Source of the DNA: an uncultured Chitinophagaceae bacterium
GTDB lineage: Bacteria > Bacteroidota > Bacteroidia > Chitinophagales > Chitinophagaceae
Assembly: GCA_936908745.1 (NCBI GenBank)
Contig: CAKZFX010000013.1
Coordinates: forward strand, 186,001-250,000
Reading direction: 5' to 3'
DNA: 64,000 nucleotides
This document shows positions 56,916-64,000 of the stretch, in pieces (positions within the stretch are counted from its first letter, which is position 1; each line of letters starts with the position of its first letter). Below the pieces are notes generated by a model. The model had not been told where the DNA came from, ran no database searches, and saw nothing but the letters and a program-made list of their open reading frames with translations. Made by a program: the position numbers and the translations under genes.

Positions 56916-57638
56916 CCGCTTGCTCAATTTCCGGAACGGTATATCTAATATTTCAAAACCGGATGCGTTTGGCAAATAAAAATGCCACCATTCGGTATCC
57001 AGCACTTTAAACCCTTGTTGTTCCATAGCTGACCGGAGGATTTGCCGGTTTTGCAATACATCTGCGGGCAACTGCTTAAAATCGGCGTGGGCCGTATCCG
57101 TAAAATTGTCAAACCCGGTTCCCATATTCAACTCTTCACTGGTATTCAGATTAATAAGTGTTAAATCGACACTTATTCCACGATTGTGACCGCTGCCTTT
57201 GGACGGGTTGGCTACAAATCGTTCGTCGTGTACGAGTTCCCAGAACTTGGCCGTTACCGACCAGGGGCGATAGGCATCAAATATTTTTAATCCCAATCCT
57301 TTTGCCTTTAACGTTTCCTGTACTTTTTGCAGGGCTTCTGCGGCAGGTTTGCGCAAAAAAGTGGTGTTGGTGCCGATAGGATACATCCGGCGGTTCATAA
57401 AATTATCATGGGTGGCATAACGCAGATCATAAATAAGATCGGGTATCAGCGATCGTAATTCAATCATTTTTTTTGCAGGGTCATGCAACACCTGCGTCTT
57501 ATAAACCCTCCAGTTATTGGTCAGCGGCGGGCGGATATTGCCCGTATCCTGTGCGTTTGTTAAAAGAACATGAACTGTTGAAAAGATGAGCAAAACGAGT
57601 TGAGAAAAGCTAAATGGATTTCTTATTTTGGTAAACAT
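56910..57638 (-). CDS. D-alanyl-D-alanine dipeptidase, VanX/DdpX family
   Basis: A 242-residue zinc dipeptidase of the M15D family that splits D-Ala-D-Ala. It has a signal peptide from ATG 57638 (SFSQLVLLIFSTVHVLLTNA). The zinc site is in SGHNRGISVDLTLIN (about 158-172: His and Asp, S-x-H-x-x-G-x-x-x-D) and EWWHFYLP (catalytic Glu and second zinc His). Such proteins in ordinary genomes recycle cell-wall dipeptide, and the signal suggests action in the periplasm. The in-frame start at 57731 would reach into the divergent transpeptidase gene and is rejected. No VanA/H genes are present. Confidence 0.87.
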   Translation of the reverse strand: MFTKIRNPFSFSQLVLLIFSTVHVLLTNAQDTGNIRPPLTNNWRVYKTQVLHDPAKKMIELRSLIPDLIYDLRYATHDNFMNRRMYPIGTNTTFLRKPAAEALQKVQETLKAKGLGLKIFDAYRPWSVTAKFWELVHDERFVANPSKGSGHNRGISVDLTLINLNTSEELNMGTGFDNFTDTAHADFKQLPADVLQNRQILRSAMEQQGFKVLDTEWWHFYLPNASGFEILDIPFRKLSKRL

Positions 57639-57698
57639 AAGCCTGTTTAAGTACACTGTTAAATTACTGAAAACGGCCTGACTATTAAACCCCTTGCT

Positions 57699-59405
57699 AT
57701 GCAAATGAAGTTCCCTGGAAACATTTCTCAACCATTACTGGCGGCCACTATCTTACTGCTGCTGATCGCTTGTAATAATACAAAGCATCCGCCCGGTTCG
57801 GATATTGCCAGCACGCCTGAGCAACTGGACGAGAAAACGACGGAAAATATCCGCCATTCGCTGGAATTTGCATCAGCTAATAAAGGCGATATCGGCGATT
57901 CTGTTATCCTGTTTGCCCACCAACTGGTAAGCGATGTTTACAAGGAAAAAGAATACAAAAGCATCTGGGGCGGCAAGGAACAATGGAAGCCGGCTGCTGA
58001 TACGTTGTTGTCGTTTATCAGCGATGCAAAACTGAATGGATTGTTTCCGGAGGACTATCATTCCGCTATACTGGATACAATCGCTGCCAAATTCGCCGCC
58101 GACAGCGTTGCGAAAGCTGATCGCCGTGATGCCGCATTGTGGGCAAAAGCCGATGTATTGCTGACCGACGCATTGGTGCATATTATTAAAGATGTAAAAC
58201 TGGGACGTTTACCCAAAGACAGCGTCAGCCTGCGCAAAGACACCGTTATTACCGAAGAATTTTACAAACAGCAAATCAATTCCATTGCTGCAGGCAGTTC
58301 TTTGTCGTCATTGGTGGCATCGCTGGAGCCAAAGCATGAGGGTTATCAACTGTTGAAAAAAGGGATCAGGAAATTCCTCGACAGCGCCGATAATAAAATC
58401 TATACAAAACTGCCTTCGCCTAAAGAGGGAGAAACATTCAGGGTGGCTTTGCAAAAAAGATTATACGAAGGAGGTTATTTATCCTTCGACAGCACAAGGG
58501 CTGATTCTGCACAACTGGCGGATGCCGTAAAAAGATACCAGCAGCAAAAAAATATCACGGTGGATGGCAAAGCAGGAGAGGGAACCGTACGAATGCTGAA
58601 TACAACGGATGCAGATCGCTTTTTACGTATCGTCATCAGTATGGACCGTTACAAACAACTGCCCGAAACCATGCCCGAAAAATATATCTGGGTCAACCTG
58701 CCTTCTTTTTACCTGCGTTTGCAGGACAAGGATTCGGTAAAGCTGGTTTCAAAAATCGTTTGCGGTAAACCACATACCCGTACACCCTTGCTCAACAGCA
58801 ATGTGTCGGAACTGATCACCTACCCGCAATGGACGGTTCCCAACAGCATTATTGTAAAAGAGATACTGCCGGCGGTTAAAAAGAACCCGGGCTATTTGGC
58901 CAAAAAGGACTTTAGCCTGGTAGACAAAGACGGCAACGAAGTGGACCCTTACACCGTTGAATGGTCAAAATACAGCAAAGGAATCCCGTACCGGGTGGTG
59001 CAGGGCAGCGGCGATGCCAATGCACTGGGTGTACTGAAATTCAATTTTCCAAACAAATATGCGGTTTACCTGCATGATACCAACCAACGCTATCTTTTTG
59101 GCCAGCCGGTACGCACCCTGAGCCATGGCTGTGTGCGGGTGCAGGAATGGGAAAAACTGGCAGCTTATATCATCCGCAACGACCGGAAAGAGGTGGATGG
59201 CAAAATTCCCCTGCTTGATTCTATGAACGCATGGCTGGACAGGAAGGAAAAACACTCCATAGCCGTCAAAAACAGGCTGCCGGTCTTTATCCGCTATTTT
59301 ACCTGCGAAGGAAAGGCCAATGGGATCGTTTTCTACGACGATATTTACGGAGAAGACAAACTGCTGGGACAAAAATATTTTGGGGCTGCGGGCCGGTCAC
59401 TTTAA
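57699..59405 (+). CDS. L,D-transpeptidase (YcbB-like) lipoprotein
   Basis: A 568-residue peptidoglycan cross-linking or tethering enzyme. A lipoprotein-type signal ends LLLIACNN (lipobox Cys near 25). The middle has a peptidoglycan-binding domain (about 245-310, LQKRLYEGGYLSFDSTRADS, AVKRYQQQKNITVDGKAGEG). The YkuD domain follows from about 340, with HDTNQRYLFGQPVRTLSHGC at about 456-477 and the catalytic Cys in SHGCVRVQEWEKL. The layout matches LdtD/YcbB. It is divergent from the dipeptidase gene, both being cell-wall enzymes. Start ATG 57699; ATG 57705 is an equal alternative. Confidence 0.92.
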   Translation: MQMKFPGNISQPLLAATILLLLIACNNTKHPPGSDIASTPEQLDEKTTENIRHSLEFASANKGDIGDSVILFAHQLVSDVYKEKEYKSIWGGKEQWKPAADTLLSFISDAKLNGLFPEDYHSAILDTIAAKFAADSVAKADRRDAALWAKADVLLTDALVHIIKDVKLGRLPKDSVSLRKDTVITEEFYKQQINSIAAGSSLSSLVASLEPKHEGYQLLKKGIRKFLDSADNKIYTKLPSPKEGETFRVALQKRLYEGGYLSFDSTRADSAQLADAVKRYQQQKNITVDGKAGEGTVRMLNTTDADRFLRIVISMDRYKQLPETMPEKYIWVNLPSFYLRLQDKDSVKLVSKIVCGKPHTRTPLLNSNVSELITYPQWTVPNSIIVKEILPAVKKNPGYLAKKDFSLVDKDGNEVDPYTVEWSKYSKGIPYRVVQGSGDANALGVLKFNFPNKYAVYLHDTNQRYLFGQPVRTLSHGCVRVQEWEKLAAYIIRNDRKEVDGKIPLLDSMNAWLDRKEKHSIAVKNRLPVFIRYFTCEGKANGIVFYDDIYGEDKLLGQKYFGAAGRSL

Positions 59406-59524
59406 TGTGTGTAGTATGGTGAAAAAAATGTCTCCCAATACGATGAATATTAGTCAAATAATTTATTTTAGGGTGTAGAACTTAGCGATTATTTTTGCTC
59501 AGATTAAAACCAAACTATCTCTTT

Positions 59525-60778
59525 ATGAAGAAGATATTAGCTGCATGTCTTGCTATGTACCTTTTTGCCCCTGTGGCCAAAGCCCAGGATGACGAGATCA
59601 GACGACCTGCCATCGGAATCAGCTTTTTTTTGAATGACTTTGAAACTCCCCAGAAAATAAGAAGCACTTCGCTGGGTAATGTGCTGCGTAACGACCAGTG
59701 GGCCAAGATGAAAGATATGTCCCCCGGTCTTGCTATCCACTACTTTAAAGGACTTACAAAACATATTGATTTCGCCGGAACCTTAGGCGGTTCATTTGTT
59801 CGTTACCCTTTTCCTAACAAGCCAACACCTTCCAACGACAAATTTTTGCTGTCTGCCGATGCTTCTGTAAACCTGAAAATGGTTTCTGAAAAATATTGGG
59901 TACAGCCTTATATCATTGCCGGTGTGGGTGGTCATAAATACGGCAACTATTGGGGTGCCTTTATGCCATTGGGTCTTGGGTTGAAAATCAACTTCTTTGA
60001 CGATGCGCACCTGTTTGTAAACTCTACTTACCGTGTGCCTGTTACCAGCGAAACGGCTAACTATCATTTTAATAATGCCATCGGCGTTGCCGGTGCTATC
60101 GGTAAAAAGAAAGAGGTAAAAGTGATACCTCCGCCACCGCCACCACCAAAAGATACTGATGGCGATGGTATCATTGATGATGAAGACAAATGCCCTACTG
60201 TACCGGGCCTGGCTAAATACCAGGGTTGTCCTATTCCTGATACTGACAAAGACGGTATCAACGACGAAGAAGATAAATGTCCTACTGTGGCAGGTGTGGC
60301 CCGCTACCAGGGTTGCCCTATCCCTGATACTGATAAAGACGGTATCAACGACGAAGAAGATAAATGCCCTAACCTTGCTGGTGTAAGGGAAAACCAGGGT
60401 TGCCCTGCTATCACTGAAGAAGTGAAGAAAAGGGTTGACCTCGCTGCAAGAAACATCCTGTTTGTAACCGGAAGCGCTAAACTGCAATCTAAATCTTACA
60501 AAGGATTGAATGATGTGGTAGCGATCATGCAGGAAAATCCTGAAATGAAACTGGCGATCGATGGTCACACAGACAATGTAGGCAGCGATGCGCTGAACCA
60601 GAAACTGAGTGATAATCGTGCTGCTGCTGTAAGAACGTATATCATCAGCAAAGGCATTTCAGAAAGCCGTATCGTTTCTGCCGGCCATGGTGAAACAATG
60701 CCAATAGCGGATAACAAAACAGCTACCGGCCGTCAGCAAAACCGCCGTGTGGAAATGACATTAAGCTACTTTCAATAA
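59525..60778 (+). CDS. OmpA-family outer-membrane protein with thrombospondin-type-3 repeats
   Basis: A 417-residue outer-membrane protein. It has a signal peptide from ATG 59525 (LAACLAMYLFAPVAKAQ), an N-terminal beta-barrel (about 20-195), a proline linker (VIPPPPPPPKD), three calcium-binding thrombospondin type 3 repeats (about 200-290, e.g. DTDGDGIIDDEDKCPTVPG and two DTDKDGINDEEDKCP units), and a C-terminal OmpA domain (about 300-415, with LAIDGHTDNVGSDALNQKLS and ENRRVEM-type end). It links the outer membrane to peptidoglycan. The in-frame ATG at 59495 is less likely. A strong terminator follows. Confidence 0.95.
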   Translation: MKKILAACLAMYLFAPVAKAQDDEIRRPAIGISFFLNDFETPQKIRSTSLGNVLRNDQWAKMKDMSPGLAIHYFKGLTKHIDFAGTLGGSFVRYPFPNKPTPSNDKFLLSADASVNLKMVSEKYWVQPYIIAGVGGHKYGNYWGAFMPLGLGLKINFFDDAHLFVNSTYRVPVTSETANYHFNNAIGVAGAIGKKKEVKVIPPPPPPPKDTDGDGIIDDEDKCPTVPGLAKYQGCPIPDTDKDGINDEEDKCPTVAGVARYQGCPIPDTDKDGINDEEDKCPNLAGVRENQGCPAITEEVKKRVDLAARNILFVTGSAKLQSKSYKGLNDVVAIMQENPEMKLAIDGHTDNVGSDALNQKLSDNRAAAVRTYIISKGISESRIVSAGHGETMPIADNKTATGRQQNRRVEMTLSYFQ

Positions 60779-60800
60779 TAGATAAGTCTTAACCATTCAG

Positions 60801-60836
60801 AAGCCCGTCCAGCGTAAGCGAGACGGGCTTTTTTTA
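60801..60836 (+). terminator. Terminator after ompA-like gene
   Basis: AAGCCCGTC (60801-60809) pairs with GACGGGCTT (60822-60830), twelve-base loop, then TTTTT. Confidence 0.88.
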
Positions 60837-60839
60837 CTT

Positions 60840-61066
60840 TGTGTTTTTTTGTGCCTTAGTGGGAAATAATTTTACCGCAGAGAACAAGAGAAAAAGAGTT
60901 TCGCAGAGAGAGATTAACCGCAAGGACGGAAGGACGCAAAGATTGAATACAATTGACTCTCTAAAATGACTCTGTGCATCTCTGCTCCTCAGTGGTTCCC
61001 TGTCTGCCGACAGGCAGGTCTGTGGCCTTATTTCTTTGTGAACCTTAGTGGCTTTGTGGGAAACAT
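60840..61066. repeat. Degenerate cgcagag / tttgtgcc repeat block with palindrome
   Basis: Phrases gtttttttgtgcc, accgcagagaac, cgcagagagagattaaccgcaagg, then ctctgtgcatctctg and tttgtgaaccttagtgg. Palindrome CCTGTCTGCCGACAGGCAGG lies at 60999-61018, identical to 3536-3555. No gene. Confidence 0.75.
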
Positions 61067-61067
61067 A

Positions 61068-62219
61068 TCAATTCAACAACGGGTTCAACTCTATCTCCTT
61101 CACATCAATATCACTATAATCACGGATCACATTGTAGAGTGTGCCTCTTTCCACCGGCTTCCTGTTTACCTGTTTGATCAACGTAACCAGTTGCGCAGTA
61201 CTCATGGCAGGTGTTTGTTCCTCAGCGCCGGCCATGGAGTATATCTTAGTGGTATCGTCAATAGTGCCGTCAATATCATTGACACCAAAAGACAGCGATA
61301 ACTGTGCATTCTGGCGTCCCAGCATCGGCCAGTAAGCTTTCAGGTGCGGGAAATTATCAAGGTAAATTCGTGCGATAGCATACATGCGCATATCTTCCAC
61401 CACGTTGCTCTCGGGTATATTGCTCATGTCATTGTCCTTGTTACGGAACTTCAACGGGATAAAGGTATTAAAGCCGCCGGTGCGGTCTTGTAACTCACGC
61501 AGGCGTCGCATATGGTCTACACGGTGCTTATACTTTTCAATATGGCCATACAGCATCGTTGCATTGGAGTGGAGGCCGAGTTGGTGCGCCGTTTCATGGA
61601 TCAGTAACCAGCCATCAGCATCCACTTTATCAGCACAGATCTGTTCCCTGATCTCCGGATGGAAGATTTCAGCGCCACCGCCCGGAATACTGTCAAGACC
61701 GGCTTCAATCAAAAACTTCAAACCTTCTTCCACGCTTACTTTGGCCTTGCGGAACATGTAGTCGTATTCCACCGCCGTAAACGCCTTGATATGCAGGTCA
61801 GGACGATGTGTTTTGATCGCTTTCAGCAGGTCGGCAAAAAACTGTAAGGTCATTTTCGGATGCACACCGCCTACGATATGCACTTCGGTGATCGGCTTGC
61901 CGTCATACTTTTTTACAATATGCAGCATCTGGTCGATGCTCAGTTCCCAGCCATCTTCACGGTGTGCATAGAGCTTTGAGTAAGCACAAAAATTGCAACT
62001 GAACACACACACATTCGTCGGCTCAATATGAAAATTGCGGTTGAAATAGGTCGTGTTTCCATGCAGCCTTTCCCGGATGGAATTGGCAAGGGCGCCTACA
62101 AAACCGAGACTGCCTTTTTCAAACAAAACGAGGCATTCCTCGTCAGTGATGCGTTGGCCGGCATTTACTTTCTCCGCAATGGCTTTCAGCGCCGGGTCTG
62201 TGATGGTGTTTCCTGTCAT
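61068..62219 (-). CDS. mqnE: Aminofutalosine synthase MqnE
   Basis: A 383-residue radical-SAM enzyme that joins SAM-derived adenosyl to the enolpyruvyl benzoate product in the futalosine pathway of menaquinone synthesis. The cluster motif is C71-x3-C75-x2-C78 in TNVCVFSCNFCAYSK. FHIEPTNVCVF and AYSKLYAHREDGWELS match MqnE rather than MqnC, and SIPGGGAEIF (about 183-192) is shared by both. HIVGGVHPKMTLQFFADLL is typical. The pathway implies menaquinone respiration; the ubiA-family gene at 29.5 kb may be its prenyltransferase. The start ATG 62219 follows an exact -7 box by about 25 nt. Confidence 0.92.
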   Translation of the reverse strand: MTGNTITDPALKAIAEKVNAGQRITDEECLVLFEKGSLGFVGALANSIRERLHGNTTYFNRNFHIEPTNVCVFSCNFCAYSKLYAHREDGWELSIDQMLHIVKKYDGKPITEVHIVGGVHPKMTLQFFADLLKAIKTHRPDLHIKAFTAVEYDYMFRKAKVSVEEGLKFLIEAGLDSIPGGGAEIFHPEIREQICADKVDADGWLLIHETAHQLGLHSNATMLYGHIEKYKHRVDHMRRLRELQDRTGGFNTFIPLKFRNKDNDMSNIPESNVVEDMRMYAIARIYLDNFPHLKAYWPMLGRQNAQLSLSFGVNDIDGTIDDTTKIYSMAGAEEQTPAMSTAQLVTLIKQVNRKPVERGTLYNVIRDYSDIDVKEIELNPLLN

Positions 62220-62244
62220 ACTGTGCTTAACAATTAATCGGCTG

Positions 62245-62252
62245 CAAAGTTA
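62245..62252 (-). promoter_or_regulatory. -7 box for mqnE
   Basis: The minus strand reads TAACTTTG, exact TAnnTTTG, giving a leader of about 22 nt. Confidence 0.5.
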
Positions 62253-62346
62253 CGTTTACTCCAAGAAATTGGACGATTTTCGACTGTTAGTACTGAACTA
62301 AATCCTTATCTTCCCTTGTCGTTTAATTTACTACTAAAAACAAGCT

Positions 62347-63627
62347 ATGAATTTAAAGGCGCGGTTAACCGTTTTAAGCTTTCTGCAATTCTTTGTCTGG
62401 GGTGTGTGGCTGATCTCGTTGGGAGATTACATGTTCATCAGTTTTAATAACGAGGCCGGGATCGGTCTGAAAATCGGCCAGACTTATGGCACAATGGGTT
62501 GGGCATCATTGTTTATGCCAGCATTATTGGGCATACTGGCAGATAAATACATCAAGGCGCAGGTTGTATTAGGGATTAGCCATATTCTTGGCGGTATCAG
62601 TCTTTATTATGCAAGCACGGTAACCGATGCCACAAGCATGATATGGGCCATTTTCCTTGTGAGTTGTTTTTACATGCCAACGATCGCATTAAGCAACTCT
62701 GTTTCGTATAGCCTGTTAAGTAAAAATAACTTAGATATACAGAAAAGCTTTGCCAATATCCGTGTATGGGGAACGGTCGGCTTTATTGTGGCGGAATGGG
62801 CGGTGGACCTGTTAGGCTGGTCACAAAATAATTATCAATTCTACTTTGCCGCCGTTGCAGGCATTTGCACAGGATTGTACTGTTTTAGCCTCCCGTCTGT
62901 TGAGGTGAGCCGCTCAACGACAAAGAAATCCTTTGCCAGCAGTTTGGGGTTGGATGCTTTCAAACTGTTTAAAAGCCCTACGATGGCAAAATTCTTCCTC
63001 TTTGCCATGTTTTTAGGCGCTGCTTTGCAGATCACTAACATGTTTGGAAAACCGTTTCTTACCGATTTTAGACAAGTGCCTGAATATGCCGACAGCTTTG
63101 CTGTAAAGCATAGTAATATCATGATCTCTTTATCCCAGATATCTGAAACGTTATTTATTCTTGCTATTCCTTTCTTCCTGAAACGATTTGGTATTAAACA
63201 GGTGATGCTGATCAGTATGCTGGCGTGGGTGTTGCGTTTCGGTCTCTTTGGAATCGGCAATCCCGGTTCAGGTATGTTCTTTTTGATATTGTCAATGATA
63301 GTGTACGGTATGGCATTTGACTTCTTCAATATATCCGGTTCGTTGTTTGTGGACAGGGAGGCCAATCCTGCCATACGAGCCAGTGCGCAGGGATTATTTA
63401 TGCTGATGACAAACGGTTTAGGAGCGATATTAGGAGGCCTGTTTGCCGGTAAGGTTGTTGACTATTTTACAATAGATAAAGTCAAAAACTGGCCTAATAT
63501 CTGGTTTACTTTTGCAGTATATGCCTTAGTGATCGCCGTTTTATTCCTGTTGATATTTAAATACAAACACAGGCCGGGAGATAAGGAAATTGATAAAGGC
63601 GAAGCTTCTGCCATGACAGCACATTAA
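62347..63627 (+). CDS. Nucleoside:H+ symporter-type MFS transporter
   Basis: A 426-residue inner-membrane transporter of the nucleoside-proton symporter (NupG/XapB-like) branch of the major facilitator superfamily. Twelve hydrophobic helices can be counted. Landmarks are LTVLSFLQFFVWGVWLISLG (about 7-26), GWASLFMPALLGILADKYI (about 52-70), ANIRVWGTVGFIVAEW (about 136-151) and FDFFNISGSLFVDREANPAI (about 328-347). It is preceded by an AT-rich gap without a clear promoter, and followed 29 bp later by a secreted protein gene. The substrate is likely nucleosides (family knowledge). Confidence 0.87.
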   Translation: MNLKARLTVLSFLQFFVWGVWLISLGDYMFISFNNEAGIGLKIGQTYGTMGWASLFMPALLGILADKYIKAQVVLGISHILGGISLYYASTVTDATSMIWAIFLVSCFYMPTIALSNSVSYSLLSKNNLDIQKSFANIRVWGTVGFIVAEWAVDLLGWSQNNYQFYFAAVAGICTGLYCFSLPSVEVSRSTTKKSFASSLGLDAFKLFKSPTMAKFFLFAMFLGAALQITNMFGKPFLTDFRQVPEYADSFAVKHSNIMISLSQISETLFILAIPFFLKRFGIKQVMLISMLAWVLRFGLFGIGNPGSGMFFLILSMIVYGMAFDFFNISGSLFVDREANPAIRASAQGLFMLMTNGLGAILGGLFAGKVVDYFTIDKVKNWPNIWFTFAVYALVIAVLFLLIFKYKHRPGDKEIDKGEASAMTAH

Positions 63628-63656
63628 TCAACCACTAATCAAACCATATAAAAGCT

Positions 63657-64000
63657 ATGAAAAAGACAACACTGGCACTATTTACACTCTTATTGAGTAT
63701 TGCCGCTTTTTCGCAAACAGGCGATAAAAAAGGATGGACACCGGCTGATCGTAAAGATTTTATCAGCGAGTGTATTCTCAACGCCAAAGCAAGCATGAGC
63801 GAAGACTCTGCCCGCTCTTACTGCTACTGTATGCAGGAGAAAATGGAAGTCAAATTTCCGAAGGTGGAAGAGCTGGCGAAAGTAACAGCCGAAATGCTGC
63901 AAACGCCTGAATGGAAAAAAGAAATAAAAGCCTGTTTGGCGCCTGCCAGCAAATGGGGTACAAAAGAACGTGAAGGATTTATGAAAGAATGTGTCGCTTC
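63657..64000 (+). CDS. Exported Cys-rich protein, 3' part cut by window edge
   Basis: An open frame from ATG 63657 runs off the window with 114 complete codons. It has a signal peptide (KKTTLALFTLLLSIAAFSQ). The mature part has the pattern DRKDFISECILNAKASMSED, then SYCYCMQEKMEVKFP, then TPEWKKEIKACLAPASKW. The start of a second similar unit (EREGFMKECVA) follows at the edge, so the protein seems built of two or more repeats with a conserved Cys pattern. I do not recognise the family. The gene may be co-transcribed with the nucleoside transporter. Confidence 0.7.
   Translation, partial: MKKTTLALFTLLLSIAAFSQTGDKKGWTPADRKDFISECILNAKASMSEDSARSYCYCMQEKMEVKFPKVEELAKVTAEMLQTPEWKKEIKACLAPASKWGTKEREGFMKECVA

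Noticed and set aside
57138..57638. Vancomycin-resistance cluster
   Set aside because: There is only a VanX-like dipeptidase; no VanA, VanH or two-component genes are present.
57639..57731. Extended start of the VanX-type gene at 57731
   Set aside because: It would overlap the divergent transpeptidase start and place 31 residues before the signal peptide.

Overview
The window looks like core chromosome of a Bacteroidota bacterium, most probably family Chitinophagaceae (inferred, no database search). Supporting signs are TTG / TAnnTTTG promoters, a DAHP synthase-chorismate mutase fusion, futalosine-route menaquinone synthesis (MqnE), DUF4954, DUF1800/DUF1501, head-GIN and DUF4139 proteins, a type IX-like C-terminal sorting domain, and a TPP-riboswitch-controlled TonB receptor. 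I see no rRNA, insertion sequence, prophage or CRISPR array. Both edges cut a gene.

Layout. 1-6.4 kb: a truncated secreted HExxH protein, ispH, a GH13 lipoprotein, an HtrA protease and a LuxC-type acyl-CoA reductase. 6.5-9.3 kb: ferredoxin, then ddl, a PASTA protein and a rhodanese. 9.5-13.4 kb: a TonB receptor behind a TPP riboswitch, and two tandem head-GIN proteins. 13.5-16 kb: initiator tRNA-fMet, era and der. 16-23.4 kb, mostly minus strand: DUF1801, DUF4954, glmS, mgtE, a SET-domain protein and a CHRD-like lipoprotein. 23.5-31.7 kb: mutS, a TPR-like protein, a DUF4139 protein and a trmH-ubiA-ruvX-def run. 31.9-39.7 kb: secreted proteins, including a 948-residue repeat protein and a DUF1800/DUF1501 pair. 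39.9-44.4 kb: rluD, lipB, a PLP enzyme and a nucleotidyltransferase. 44.5-46.6 kb: an ECF sigma factor overlapping a membrane protein that joins an anti-sigma-like domain to a trypsin-like protease, then a small Lpp-like lipoprotein. 46.7-48.4 kb: a DEAD-box helicase. 48.4-56.9 kb: an aromatic amino acid operon. 56.9-64 kb: a VanX-type dipeptidase, an L,D-transpeptidase, an OmpA protein, mqnE, a nucleoside transporter and a truncated secreted protein.

The most striking element sits before the aromatic operon (pheA, aminotransferase, tyrA, GNAT, DAHP synthase-chorismate mutase, aroB, aroA, aroC). A consensus promoter at 48407-48436 is followed by an unlisted 29-codon ORF (48441-48530) with ten Phe/Tyr residues among residues 7-17, and then a perfect 10-bp terminator hairpin (48555-48587). 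The 3' arm of the terminator is repeated exactly inside the leader ORF, so it can form a competing antiterminator. This is the layout of a ribosome-mediated attenuator sensing charged tRNA-Phe and tRNA-Tyr.

Intergenic DNA carries several dispersed short repeat families: a CCTGYCTGCCGRCAGGCAGG-type palindrome, degenerate cacagag / cgcaaag text, CCCTACGGGACG units and gagtcgggagtc-like spacers. Several -7 boxes lie only 4-6 nt before start codons, which implies very short or absent 5' leaders for mutS, rluD, trmH, mgtE and the Phe/Tyr leader. Those boxes also decided several start choices.
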